Shown: positions 1 through 9,169, counted from the stretch's first letter. The stretch is DNA of 64,000 bases from Tunturiibacter empetritectus (GCF_013410875.1 NZ_JACCCU010000001.1:434001-498000), one strand, 5' to 3'. The notes: a model not told the origin generated them from the letters alone. Translations and numbers: made by a program.

Positions 1-2
1 AG

Positions 3-1538
3 GCTGTGCTAGCACCAAGCTTCGAGCGAGACAAAGCATCAGGACGAACAGGTGAAGTAGAGATTTGGTGGGCCGGACCTGGCAGGTGGCGGAGAGAGGT
101 AAAGTCTCCGGAGTTCCACCAGATCGAGATCGTGAACGATGGGAAAGACCGGCAGAAAAATAAAGGCGAATACTTTCCGGAATGGCTGCGCGAAACAGCC
201 GTGGCGCTGGTCAAACCGGTGCCCGACCTGGAGAGGCTGCTCGCAAATGTGAGAACGGGAGAAGAGAAGACTCTCGTCGGACAAACACACATCAGTTGGG
301 TCGAGATGGGAAGCGACGGGGTTGTCTCGAAGGGAATTGGAGCGGGGATCTATCTCGGTGCAAGCGGTGTGTCTTTTGTAAGCGGACTAGGATACGAGGC
401 GGGCCTTCAAGACGTAGCCGATTTTCACGGGCGGAGTATCGCCCGCAAGGTTACGTCAGGTGGCAGCGGAGCCGAGGTCACCGCGAAGGTTATCTTGCTC
501 GAAGACTTGAAAGACACAACACCGCAGCTCTTCGATATAGGAACAAGCGCTGGTGATCCCATCTTGCAGACAAGAGTGGTCGACGAACTAGCGATGCGAA
601 AGAATCTCCTCCCGCAGAATATTGCTGAATGGCCGCCGCTGGAGCAAGGTCCCTTGGAAGGTGTATTGATGGCGAAAGTAGTTATCGATCGCGAAGGCAC
701 GATCCGAGATATCGGCAGCGTTCTTAGCGACAACCCAGGACTCAATGACTCGGCTCGTCAGCGAATCACGAATATGAACTTCAAGCCGTATGTCTTCGAT
801 GGATTGCCGGTTCAGGTTGTAACAACAGTCACGATCCCGTTCAAGACCGTGCGACCCACCGGAGTAGAGAGCTTCGAGACTGCGCGAACCTACTTTGATC
901 GTGGCAGGAAGGCTAGTTTTCCCGCCGCGGGATCTGGTCCGTCGTATGTGGTTCGAGCGGAGTTCAAGATTCGCGGAAGTTCAGGCAATTTGGAAACTGG
1001 AAACTATACCGACACATGGGTGAGCGCCACTCAGTGGCGGCGCGAAGCGGCGCTGGGTGCCAGCCGCGTCGTGCGTAGCCGGAATGGCGATAAGCGCTAT
1101 CTGCTTACGGAGGGTCCAATGGCAGGACTCCTGCGGATCGTTCTAGTAGACATGGAGCCAATACCGGCCGACGACACATTCGTCGAGTCAGACTGGAGGA
1201 TCAAGCGCGACACAATTGACGGGAACCCAACCATCCGGGTGGCGAGAGGATACGAGAGCCCCGACGGCATACCAGACGCAAAGCAGTTCAATGGCTATTG
1301 GTTCGATCAGATAGGGCAACTAGTAAAGACCTATGGGAATGGGTTAGAGACGCGAAGAATGAACTTTAGCGACTTCAACGGTATAAAGGTAGCGCGAAGG
1401 GTGGATGTGCTGGATGGAGGCAAGCTCGCAATGCGGATCGACGTCAACGACCTGGGCCCCGTCGGGACGGTTGACTCAGGCATGTTCGTACTGAAGGGAC
1501 ACGAGTGGGTGAGGCAGTTTACCGCCGAGGTGCGCTGA
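3..1538 (+). CDS. TonB C-terminal-domain protein, 5'-truncated by window edge
   Basis: The frame is open from the first bases of the window, so the true start lies upstream; the GTG at 6 is only the first in-frame start-like codon. About 510 residues are visible. Residues around 200-285 (beginning GPLEGVLMAKVVIDREG and ending in a VTIPFKT strand) read like a TonB C-terminal domain of the kind found in many acidobacterial periplasmic proteins, where it need not act as a true energy transducer. The remainder is not recognised. There is no partner ExbB/ExbD here. A gap of about 130 bases separates it from the sigma-54 regulator on the same strand. Confidence 0.6.
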   Translation, partial: AVLAPSFERDKASGRTGEVEIWWAGPGRWRREVKSPEFHQIEIVNDGKDRQKNKGEYFPEWLRETAVALVKPVPDLERLLANVRTGEEKTLVGQTHISWVEMGSDGVVSKGIGAGIYLGASGVSFVSGLGYEAGLQDVADFHGRSIARKVTSGGSGAEVTAKVILLEDLKDTTPQLFDIGTSAGDPILQTRVVDELAMRKNLLPQNIAEWPPLEQGPLEGVLMAKVVIDREGTIRDIGSVLSDNPGLNDSARQRITNMNFKPYVFDGLPVQVVTTVTIPFKTVRPTGVESFETARTYFDRGRKASFPAAGSGPSYVVRAEFKIRGSSGNLETGNYTDTWVSATQWRREAALGASRVVRSRNGDKRYLLTEGPMAGLLRIVLVDMEPIPADDTFVESDWRIKRDTIDGNPTIRVARGYESPDGIPDAKQFNGYWFDQIGQLVKTYGNGLETRRMNFSDFNGIKVARRVDVLDGGKLAMRIDVNDLGPVGTVDSGMFVLKGHEWVRQFTAEVR

Positions 1539-1665
1539 ACTCCGGGAACCTTCAAGTCGCCCAATAAGTCAGAGCCATGATCAAGGCACAGTTCACAAGA
1601 TAAATTCCGAAATCGTCGCAGCTTTGCTGTAATGTCGAATCAACTCTTTCCAACTGAGGCTGTAC

Positions 1666-3078
1666 GTGGCAAAGATTGCAACGGCAGAAGGACCCCATGA
1701 CGGACTAAAGCTGCTCTTTGCAACCAGCGATGACGCGGCTCTTCTTGATATCGGCCAGGAGCTGGCACCGGCGTTCTTCATCCGCATGGCTCCCGATTCA
1801 GTAGCCCTCTTCCAAAGCCTCGCCGAGCAAGCCCCCGAGATCGTCGTCATCGATCTCGACACGATCGTCCCCAACGGCACCGACGTCTTTGCCTACATCG
1901 AATCCGTGCGTGCTGCCGCGCCGCAGATTCTATGCCTCGCCATCTCGCGCACCCCTCTGCGAAACGCCCGTCAGCGTACAAAAAAAGCTGGCGGAGACGA
2001 GTTCCTCCTCGCGCCGGTAGACTTTCCCGAACTCCGGGAGTACCTCCTGGAGGCAGGTGCCCGCCATCGCGAGCGGCTCGAAGCAAACCAGCTTCGCAGC
2101 GAGATCGCGCGCAAGAGCACCTTCTGCGAGATGATCGGCGCCAGCGAAGCCATGCAGCGTGTCTATGACATCCTCCGCCGCGTAGCAGCGAGCAACAGCA
2201 CCGTCATGCTGCGCGGAGAGAGCGGCACCGGGAAAGAACTCGCAGCTCGCGCCATCGTCTCCTTAAGCCCCCGCCGCAATCAGCCCATAATCAGCGTCAA
2301 CTGCGCCGCTCTCCCCGAGACCCTGATGGAGTCCGAGCTCTTCGGCCACGAAAAAGGATCCTTCACCGGTGCTCACGCCACCCATCCCGGACAGATTGAG
2401 TTAGCCGACGGCGGGACATTATTCCTCGACGAGATCGGCTCACTCAGCCTGCCGCTCCAGAGCAAGCTGCTCCGCGTGCTTCAGGAGAGGGTCGTCCAGC
2501 GAATCGGCGGCAAAAGTCCGCGGAAGATAGACTTCAGACTGATCGCCGCGACCAACGACGACCTCGACCAGATGGTGAAAAGGGGTCAGTTCCGCGAAGA
2601 CCTCTACTACCGGATCTGCGTCATCCCTGTCTTCCTTCCGCCCTTGAGGGAGCGCACAGGAGATGTGCCTCTCCTGCTGGACCACTATCTCAGGATGTAT
2701 TGCACCGCAGGGGATCTGCCGCAGAAGCGCTTTTCGCCCGAGGCCTTGCAGGTGCTCGAGACCAGCACCTGGCCGGGGAACGTAAGAGAACTGGAAAATC
2801 TGGCCCAGCGTCTGGCCCTCATGGTCGATGGCGATCTGATTGAAGTTCAGCATCTCCCCGACAAAGTGCTGTACGAGAATAAGGCCAAGCAGGATGAGAT
2901 CCTGGTCCCTGCCGACGGCCTCGATCTCGACGATGAGTTAGCCCGTATCGAAGTCGCCTATCTGACGGCGGCCCTGCGCAGGGCTGGCACTAAGAACGGA
3001 GCCGCCGCCCTGTTGCAGATCTCCAAGGAAAAGATGAAGTATCTCTGTCGCAAATATCAGCTCAGTCAGGAGGGTTAA
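1666..3078 (+). CDS. sigma-54-dependent transcriptional activator with degenerate receiver domain
   Basis: An NtrC-family protein of 470 residues. The receiver-like domain covers about 1-130, the AAA+ ATPase about 155-390 and a Fis-type helix-turn-helix the last 50. Walker A GESGTGKE is at 184-191 and Walker B TLFLDEIG at 251-258. The sigma-54 contact loop at 231-236 reads GSFTGA instead of GAFTGA. The receiver keeps an aspartate (D65, before TIVP) but lacks the paired acidic residues of strand 1, and the invariant lysine of strand 5 is alanine (LLAPVD), so ordinary phosphorylation control is doubtful. The start is the GTG at 1666. No histidine kinase lies nearby. Palindromic sites and a consensus sigma-54 promoter lie just downstream, so the next gene is very likely its target. 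Confidence 0.93.
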   Translation: MAKIATAEGPHDGLKLLFATSDDAALLDIGQELAPAFFIRMAPDSVALFQSLAEQAPEIVVIDLDTIVPNGTDVFAYIESVRAAAPQILCLAISRTPLRNARQRTKKAGGDEFLLAPVDFPELREYLLEAGARHRERLEANQLRSEIARKSTFCEMIGASEAMQRVYDILRRVAASNSTVMLRGESGTGKELAARAIVSLSPRRNQPIISVNCAALPETLMESELFGHEKGSFTGAHATHPGQIELADGGTLFLDEIGSLSLPLQSKLLRVLQERVVQRIGGKSPRKIDFRLIAATNDDLDQMVKRGQFREDLYYRICVIPVFLPPLRERTGDVPLLLDHYLRMYCTAGDLPQKRFSPEALQVLETSTWPGNVRELENLAQRLALMVDGDLIEVQHLPDKVLYENKAKQDEILVPADGLDLDDELARIEVAYLTAALRRAGTKNGAAALLQISKEKMKYLCRKYQLSQEG

Positions 3079-3104
3079 AATTTAACCCTAGCCAGGTTAA
3101 ATTT
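3072..3104. promoter_or_regulatory. Probable enhancer/UAS: three GGTTAAA half-sites
   Basis: GGGTTAAA-A-TTTAACCC forms a near-perfect dyad at 3072-3088 that overlaps the stop codon of the activator. A third half-site, GGTTAAATTT, follows at 3095-3104 and also pairs with 3078-3087 as a 10-bp inverted repeat with a 7-nt loop. The array ends about 100 bp upstream of the -24 element, the usual place for a bacterial enhancer-binding protein site. The dyad at the gene end could in part act as a terminator, but it has no T-run. Confidence 0.6.
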
Positions 3105-3202
3105 GCCCCCAGGCTCAGGCTATTGGAGACATAGAAGACAGCAGCAGAGCAGGAGACCCCACAAAATCACCCTGTTTTCGCATGGAACGAGCTCATTAGC
3201 GT

Positions 3203-3219
3203 TTGGCACGGGGATTGCA
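3203..3219 (+). promoter_or_regulatory. Consensus sigma-54 promoter (-24/-12)
   Basis: TTGGCACG, four bases, then TTGCA matches the sigma-54 consensus YTGGCACG-N4-TTGCW at every fixed position, with GG at 3205-3206 and GC at 3217-3218. Transcription would begin near 3230, about 43 nt before the repeat-peptide start codon. The adjacent upstream gene encodes a sigma-54 activator. Confidence 0.9.
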
Positions 3220-3272
3220 ACGATGTATGGCAACAGCAACTAGCTGATTCAGACATTCGGAGGAAACACATC

Positions 3273-3557
3273 ATGGCTATCCAGAAGAAATCATTGATCA
3301 GCAACCTCGAATCAACCAAGAAGTCTGCCCCAGCCACCAAGAGCGCCAAGTCAGACGTTTCCGTATCGAACGCTCCAGTCGCCAGCCGCGTCATGCTGGC
3401 AAAGAAGGCCGCTGGCGGCGTCTCCCTGTCCAAGCAAGCTCACCTGTCCAAACAGATCTCGCTGTCCAAGCAAGCTCACCTGTCCAAGCAGATCTCGCTT
3501 TCCAAGCAAGCCCACCTGTCCAAAGTGGCTCTCTCCAAGAGAGCAGTGGACTTTTAG
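3273..3557 (+). CDS. 94-aa LSK-repeat peptide under sigma-54 control
   Basis: A small, strongly basic protein with no cysteine and no recognisable family. The first 50 residues are rich in K, S, A and V. The rest is built from LSKQA-H / LSKQI-S hexapeptide pairs, with eight LSK triplets, ending in AVDF. There is no signal peptide or membrane segment. The start is supported by GGAGGA at 3259-3264, nine bases before the ATG. It sits between the sigma-54 activator and a convergent operon for an S2P-HlyD fusion and two other HlyD-type proteins. It could be a ribosomally made peptide with an N-terminal leader and repeated core that is processed and exported by those proteins. A DNA-binding, histone-H1-like role is the alternative, given its AKKAAGG and KSAPATKSAKS stretches. 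Confidence 0.8.
   Translation: MAIQKKSLISNLESTKKSAPATKSAKSDVSVSNAPVASRVMLAKKAAGGVSLSKQAHLSKQISLSKQAHLSKQISLSKQAHLSKVALSKRAVDF
3426..3531 (+). repeat. 36-nt tandem repeat inside the peptide gene, 2.9 units
   Basis: Units begin at 3426, 3462 and 3498, each starting CTGTCCAAG or CTTTCCAAG. Each unit encodes 12 residues, and copies differ by only a few bases, so the array seems recently expanded or homogenised. Confidence 0.9.
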
Positions 3558-3674
3558 AAGCAGATATCTGCCAATTGGGCCTCTCCATCCAGATGTGATT
3601 GCACGCTTTGCGGTTCTTTAGGGCTGTGATGTTTCTTTGGAAGTTCGTTCTTGGTTCTCTTGCCGAAGTACGTA

Positions 3675-3704
3675 AAGGAGGAAGAGTTAAGGCTCTTCCT
3701 CCTT
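3675..3704. terminator. Bidirectional terminator between convergent genes
   Basis: A perfect 12-bp stem (AAGGAGGAAGAG pairing with CTCTTCCTCCTT) with a 6-nt loop lies between the peptide gene and the convergent S2P-HlyD gene. The T-run is weak on both sides. Confidence 0.75.
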
Positions 3705-3720
3705 CTCGTTAAGCTCTCCC

Positions 3721-5871
3721 TCACCAGATCTTCCGATCAAAAAACTCCCGTACCTCTTTGCCCATGAGCCCCATCACGCTTCGACTTCGCACCGCAATCT
3801 TTGCAGTTCCAGTCATCCCATCGTGCAGAGTCCCATCGTTGGGTATCAACGCATCGGCCACGTAGTACTTCAGAATGTCTCCCTCTTTGCCCTTCTTGAT
3901 TCCCTCGAGCGCAGGCGCCAAAACCTCCGGTGCCGGCTGCATATCCTCAACGCGAGTGTATGCCGGCGAGAATCGTCCATCCACCAGCAGATGAACCTTG
4001 GCTCCGTTCCGCACCCGTGGCACTGCATATTCCACGACGAACATGCGAACCCGCATCTGTTCGGTCTCGCCAATCTCTGCAATCGCCGCTCCCGCATCCA
4101 GGTAGGTGCCCGCAAGATCCCGCAGATGCGGCGTCATCACCGTACCCGCCACCGGCGCACTCGGAGCAAGTTGGGCAGTCTCCTCCTCTGCAATGGTTCG
4201 CTCTACTCCCGCGCGGGTATGCTCCTGGGACACAGCCCCGAGATCGGCTTGCGTAAGTTGAGCCTGCACCCGTTTCACCCCGGTAAGTGCAAAGTCCTCC
4301 TGCGACCTTGTACGCCCGGCATCTACCTGCGCATTTTGCATTCTGACCAATGGCTCGCCTGCCGCAACACTCTGTCCCTCAGCAACCAGAACCTCCGCAA
4401 CCCGGCCAGGAACAATCGTTCTCACCACCTCACGCCGGCTTGGCTCCAGAACAAACCTGGCGCTCACCGTCTCATGCAAAACCGGCGCAAACAAAACAAC
4501 AAGGAGAACAGCCGCAGCCACACTCAAGCGAGTAGCGGTGATCCACGATCGAACCCGGTCTTTTTTATCCAGATACACGGTTTGTGAGAACCTCAGAAAG
4601 ATGCGAATACGCGAGCGGAAGATGACCATACCCAACGCCAGGGCAGGCAGAAACGCCCAGTCGGGACTGTACTTCAGAAAAACGTTATGGCTGAAACGTA
4701 TCACGGTGTAGAGAAGGCTGTAGCTATAAACGCCAGAGAGAATGGCGTACGCAAGATAGCCGAAACGCCTGCGCTTGGGCACATACTCTACCTCGACCGG
4801 AAGCCGGAAGATCCTCCCCCTGACCAAACCCGAGAGATACGCCGTCGACTTCTCCTTGATATCCGAGAAGCCAATCACCTCAGAAAAAGCGTAGTAGCCA
4901 TCCAGCTTGATCAGCGGATTCATATTCACAACGATCACCGCGACACCAGTCAACAGCATGATCTTGTAAGCAAGGTCGTGCGCATCGCTTCCCGCAGGGG
5001 TACCCCACCACACGATCGTCGCAAAAGCACAGAAGATCATCTCCACCCATATCCCGGCGATGATCGTAACCAGACGTTGCCAGCGGTTTGCGTAAACCCA
5101 GGCCTCACTGACATCCACAAAAAATGCCGGAGTCAGAAAGATAAGATGAAAGCCCATCGCGTGGACCTCCGCTCCGTAGTGCTTGCAGGTCAGCCCATGC
5201 GCAGACTCATGGAAGAAGCCCAGTATTAAAAACAGAATCCAGAACTCCGCAAGATCGCCCGCGCTCTTCTCCGTGAACGTATAGAACTGAACCGTATCTC
5301 GATCAATCTGGCTCCAGTTAGCGATGAACAAAGTCATCATGAACCCAAACAGAAGCAGCGTGAGTGCCGTAAACCATCGCGAGTAAATCCATCGCGAATA
5401 AGGATAGATCCAATTGAAGTACCGGTCAGGATCCCACGCCGAAAACTGCATGTGTGAGATGTCGCCCCACTTCGATTTGCGATGCGTATGTTGATGCCGG
5501 CTGCTTTCAAGCTTCTGCTGCAGCGCAATATTCTTTTCCAGCGGCGTCTTGTACCAGAAGTCAGCGTCGTCCAGGCCGCCGGCAAACTCCTTCAGATCAT
5601 CCGTGCTGTAGACCACGTTATAGAGCTCTGCATGGGCCTTAGCTACGTCTTCGTACGCGCGTGTTCCATCGAACAACTCCACAATTCGCCACTGCTCCAG
5701 GCTGAACCGAAAGATCTTGTCCGTGCCGCGGATGAGGGCAACAATAATCGGATTGCCATCCTCAATATTTTCGCGGAACACCAGCGCAGGGTCCAGCTTC
5801 GGATGCGCGGTCCGGCTTCTGCGTGCAGGCAGATCGGGCAGCGCAGCGTTGAATGCTTCGGCGAGATTCAT
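3721..5871 (-). CDS. Site-2 protease (M50) / HlyD fusion with PqqD-like N-terminus
   Basis: A 716-residue membrane protein. Residues 30-120 resemble a small PqqD-like winged-helix domain (tentative). Membrane segments follow, with the M50 zinc motif HESAH at 221-225 and the second-ligand motif NMNPLIKLDGYY at 316-327. After a further membrane region, residues of about 480-690 form a HlyD/biotinyl-lipoyl barrel-sandwich module. In families with this architecture the protease half may cleave or guide a peptide and the HlyD half faces the periplasm. It is the last gene of a three-gene operon: its ATG overlaps the stop of the preceding HlyD gene by 4 bp. No ABC or RND pump is encoded here, so the energy source for any export is unclear. 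Confidence 0.85.
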   Translation of the reverse strand: MNLAEAFNAALPDLPARRSRTAHPKLDPALVFRENIEDGNPIIVALIRGTDKIFRFSLEQWRIVELFDGTRAYEDVAKAHAELYNVVYSTDDLKEFAGGLDDADFWYKTPLEKNIALQQKLESSRHQHTHRKSKWGDISHMQFSAWDPDRYFNWIYPYSRWIYSRWFTALTLLLFGFMMTLFIANWSQIDRDTVQFYTFTEKSAGDLAEFWILFLILGFFHESAHGLTCKHYGAEVHAMGFHLIFLTPAFFVDVSEAWVYANRWQRLVTIIAGIWVEMIFCAFATIVWWGTPAGSDAHDLAYKIMLLTGVAVIVVNMNPLIKLDGYYAFSEVIGFSDIKEKSTAYLSGLVRGRIFRLPVEVEYVPKRRRFGYLAYAILSGVYSYSLLYTVIRFSHNVFLKYSPDWAFLPALALGMVIFRSRIRIFLRFSQTVYLDKKDRVRSWITATRLSVAAAVLLVVLFAPVLHETVSARFVLEPSRREVVRTIVPGRVAEVLVAEGQSVAAGEPLVRMQNAQVDAGRTRSQEDFALTGVKRVQAQLTQADLGAVSQEHTRAGVERTIAEEETAQLAPSAPVAGTVMTPHLRDLAGTYLDAGAAIAEIGETEQMRVRMFVVEYAVPRVRNGAKVHLLVDGRFSPAYTRVEDMQPAPEVLAPALEGIKKGKEGDILKYYVADALIPNDGTLHDGMTGTAKIAVRSRSVMGLMGKEVREFFDRKIW

Positions 5872-6782
5872 CTCGCAATCCGTACCGAGGCAACCGTGCC
5901 CGGGATCAGGCCCGGCAGCCTGCTCTTCAACACCGCAGTCACCTCAATCGTGCCGCTGCCCGGGTCGACGACAGGACTCACATGCGTCACCGTCGCAGCG
6001 GTCGTCTGCTGGAACTCAGGCGTTGCCGATACGGTAACCAAATCCCCACGCTTCAACAGAACTGCCTCTGCCCCGGGCAGAGTGAATCGGACCTCGAGGG
6101 GAGACGCGCCCATGACCCGAAAAAGCTTATCTCCGGTCGTTACATATTGGCCAAGCCGCACATAGCGTTGCGCCACCACCCCTTTGAAAGGCGCTACGAA
6201 TCTTGTCTTCTCCAACTCCAAATCGATGGACTGCAGGTTAGCCTTCGCGCTCAGCATCTCCCCGCGCTGCCGCTCCACTTCAAACTGGCTCGCGGCAACC
6301 TCGTAGCGGCTGTGGTCATACGCCTCCTGGGTTGTGATTCCTTCTTTATGCATCGCCTCCGCCCGGCGCATATCGGTCTCACGAACCTGCAGCTCAGACT
6401 GCCAGTTCTTCAGGTCTGCTTCAAGACTCTCGACCTTATATCTAGCCGTATTGCGATCCGCCTCCAACTGGCGCGCATCCAGACCGGCCAGCAACTGACC
6501 CTTCTGCACCACCGTGTCTACGTCCACAGGAAGCATCACGATCACCCCGGATCGAAGAGCCACAATATCCAGTTGTTGCTCCAGCGTAATCGGGCCGCTG
6601 ACCACGAGCTCGTGCGGCGGTGGCACTCTCTTAGTCAGCTGAGACTTCGCCGTCTCCGTGCTGTGCGCTACTTGAACCGGCGCGGCGTGCAGCTGCGCCT
6701 TACTCGGAGCGCAACCAAGACTCACCAACAAACCAGCCGCCGCAATCATCACCGCAAAAAGACGCTTCATCCTGATCCTCAC
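5868..6782 (-). CDS. HlyD/RND-type periplasmic adaptor lipoprotein
   Basis: 304 residues. The N-terminal signal ends in a lipobox (LVSLGC, Cys24), so it is probably a lipoprotein. The arrangement is that of a membrane-fusion protein: barrel-sandwich strands near 65-95, an alpha-helical hairpin of about 100-180, a second lipoyl half (VAPFKGVVAQRYV), then a beta-barrel. It is translationally coupled at both ends by ATGA overlaps with the GAF-HlyD gene upstream and the S2P-HlyD gene downstream. An inner-membrane pump and an outer-membrane channel would normally accompany such a protein, but neither is present. Confidence 0.85.
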   Translation of the reverse strand: MRIRMKRLFAVMIAAAGLLVSLGCAPSKAQLHAAPVQVAHSTETAKSQLTKRVPPPHELVVSGPITLEQQLDIVALRSGVIVMLPVDVDTVVQKGQLLAGLDARQLEADRNTARYKVESLEADLKNWQSELQVRETDMRRAEAMHKEGITTQEAYDHSRYEVAASQFEVERQRGEMLSAKANLQSIDLELEKTRFVAPFKGVVAQRYVRLGQYVTTGDKLFRVMGASPLEVRFTLPGAEAVLLKRGDLVTVSATPEFQQTTAATVTHVSPVVDPGSGTIEVTAVLKSRLPGLIPGTVASVRIAR

Positions 6783-9169
6783 CAGCTAAACCAACTCCAA
6801 AGCTTGGACCATATCCAGAGAGCCGAATCACGAAACAGCACATAGCCCAACGGGCGCATCCCCACTCGAATCTTTCCAAGGCCCTGCATCCCTGGCCTCA
6901 GATCACCCGCCGGATTGGGTACCGCTACTCTCGCAAAAAAGACATGGCTGTCGCCTTCAGCTTTGCCCGATGGACTGATCACACTAACCGTCCCGCTAAA
7001 CGTCGCGGTCGGGAACGACTCCAGTTTGATATTGGTCGGCGCACCCGTCTTCAGAAGCTCGACATCCCGTTCCGGCACAGCGACATCTACCACTACGTTC
7101 TCCGTGCTGACCAACTCCACCAGAGGGTCTCCGCTCGAGAGTTTCTTTCCGACAAGATCTTCGACATGCGGCGTCGCAACAACCCCCGCTATCTCTGCAT
7201 GGACCGTCGTTCGCGAGAGTCTATCGCTCAAGCGGGTCACCTCGCCATGCAGATAGTCCGACTCAAGCTGACGTTGCCCCGCCACCGTTGCATCGTTATC
7301 GATCAGAGCGCGAGTCATCTGTGCCATAGCCGTGTTGTACTTCGCCTGTGCCGCAGCCAGACTCGCCCGCTGACCCCAATCCGTCATCTGAAGCAGCGGA
7401 GTTCCAGGTTGTACTGGATCTCCCTCATGCACGAAAACTCGCTGCACAACACTATCCTCTTCTGCGTGAACATATTGCGTCTGTGCTGGGCTCACCTGCG
7501 CTTGTCCGACAACTCGCATCGGAAACGGCACCAGGATCAACGCAAGTAACACGGCAGCGCACGACGTCAAAATCAGTGCGCGTCGGCGCCTCTCAATCGC
7601 CATAAAGCGACGTCTTTTTTCAATCAAAGGCTCGAGTATGCCGATAAATGGAACTTCCTTATAGAGCGAAGCATTACGCAACGCCAGAGTCGCCTGGCTC
7701 GCCAGAATCTTGATGATTTCAAAGTGCAGCGTAGTCAGAAAATCGGGGTCGGAGCTCTCAAACGAAAGAATTCCCAGTGTGCCTTCGTCATCTCCAAGAG
7801 GGATGGCGTAAAAACTGCGCGACCCGGTCGTCTCAAAATAACGGAGAAACTTCTCGCGCGTCTCGGGCCGCGGATCGCTGATCTCCTCCTCATGTTGCGT
7901 GACATAAACCTCCGTCCCCAATCCCGCCACCCAGCGCAGCAGGCCGTTGAGCGTCTCGGCCTCCGGGCTGGAAAGATCGAGCTTCGTCACGCCGGAGATA
8001 GCCTGCACGGTCACCCTGTTTCTCTGTTCCAGGGCAATCGCGGCGCGCTCATACGGAATCACAAGCTGCGGCTGATTCACGATGGCCTGCAGGACCCGCT
8101 GCAGATTCAGCGTGGAGGTGATCTCCTGACTCACGCTCACCAGTGTCTGAAGAATCTCAATCTTTCGTTCTGCCTGCAAAAGGGAGGAGTTGTGCAGCGC
8201 CTGCGCAGCCGACTCAGCCACCTGAGTCAACGTAAAGAGGTCGTCATCACTAAAGACAAACTCCGGGTCATAGCTGACTACCTCGAGCACGCCAGTTAAA
8301 CTCTCATCCTTCACCAAAGGCGCAGCCATCAACGAAGTAGCCGCAACGTCTGTCGATCGCAGATTCCGCTGTTGCAGTGCATCGTCCTCAGCCTGCAGCA
8401 GCACCGCTTCGCCAGTTTCACCGGCATCTCCAACGATGCCCCCGCCGGCCACCTGGCGATCACCCACTCCTGCCGCAGAATCCTCCCCCGCCTGTTGGAT
8501 CAGCATCAAGTCGTCCTGATCGACCATCCACAAATTCACCGCGGAAGCCCCCACCAGATCCTGCACCTTCGAGCAGATCACAGGAAGCAACTCCTGCATC
8601 TCAAGCGTCGCGTTGAACACTTTTTCGATGTCGTAAAGCTGCGTAAGTCGAAGCACAGAAGAGAGGCCGGCGCTTCGCTCCGACTCATAAAGCAAAGCTG
8701 TGCCGAGGGCAACGGCTGCACAATCGGCCATCTCCACGATGGTTGCAAGCACATCCTCCGTGGGCGGTTCAGAGAAACTAACCACCTCAACGCACCCCAG
8801 TAACTGCTCCTCAAGTAAGACAGGAATATAAGTCAGAGAACGAAAGCTCTGACGAATATCAAGATGCGCAAAGTCTTCCCGGCTCAACTCCTCGGCGCTG
8901 AACTGCAGCACAATGCGCTCCGTCGCCACAGCGCCCAGGCCTCCTGAATTCAGTGCAATGCCATGCCGATCGGCGGACACCTCACCAACGGCAGCCTTCA
9001 ACATCCAGATCGATCGCCTCTCGTCGAGGAGATACACCAGAACGGAAGACTCCGGCAGCAGCTTGGAGATGCCGAGCGACAAAAGTCGCGCACGTGGACC
9101 GCTCTCCAACTCCGCCAGAAGGGAGATCGAAAATCTTTCAAGCAGAGACGCGCGGGCCGGATCGTTCAA
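6779..9169 (-). CDS. Triple GAF-domain / HlyD fusion membrane protein
   Basis: A 796-residue protein with three GAF-like domains (about 1-165, 180-335 and 340-510), a single transmembrane helix near 525-550, and a C-terminal HlyD-type barrel-sandwich and beta-barrel (about 560-775). By topology the GAF part would be cytoplasmic and the adaptor part periplasmic, so a ligand or redox signal could be coupled to an envelope transport assembly. It is the first gene of the operon with the HlyD lipoprotein and the S2P-HlyD protein. The bound ligand cannot be read from the sequence. Confidence 0.85.
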   Translation of the reverse strand: MNDPARASLLERFSISLLAELESGPRARLLSLGISKLLPESSVLVYLLDERRSIWMLKAAVGEVSADRHGIALNSGGLGAVATERIVLQFSAEELSREDFAHLDIRQSFRSLTYIPVLLEEQLLGCVEVVSFSEPPTEDVLATIVEMADCAAVALGTALLYESERSAGLSSVLRLTQLYDIEKVFNATLEMQELLPVICSKVQDLVGASAVNLWMVDQDDLMLIQQAGEDSAAGVGDRQVAGGGIVGDAGETGEAVLLQAEDDALQQRNLRSTDVAATSLMAAPLVKDESLTGVLEVVSYDPEFVFSDDDLFTLTQVAESAAQALHNSSLLQAERKIEILQTLVSVSQEITSTLNLQRVLQAIVNQPQLVIPYERAAIALEQRNRVTVQAISGVTKLDLSSPEAETLNGLLRWVAGLGTEVYVTQHEEEISDPRPETREKFLRYFETTGSRSFYAIPLGDDEGTLGILSFESSDPDFLTTLHFEIIKILASQATLALRNASLYKEVPFIGILEPLIEKRRRFMAIERRRRALILTSCAAVLLALILVPFPMRVVGQAQVSPAQTQYVHAEEDSVVQRVFVHEGDPVQPGTPLLQMTDWGQRASLAAAQAKYNTAMAQMTRALIDNDATVAGQRQLESDYLHGEVTRLSDRLSRTTVHAEIAGVVATPHVEDLVGKKLSSGDPLVELVSTENVVVDVAVPERDVELLKTGAPTNIKLESFPTATFSGTVSVISPSGKAEGDSHVFFARVAVPNPAGDLRPGMQGLGKIRVGMRPLGYVLFRDSALWIWSKLWSWFSW

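Noticed and set aside
3426..3531. CRISPR-like repeat array
   Set aside because: The 36-nt units abut without spacers and encode an in-frame repetitive peptide.
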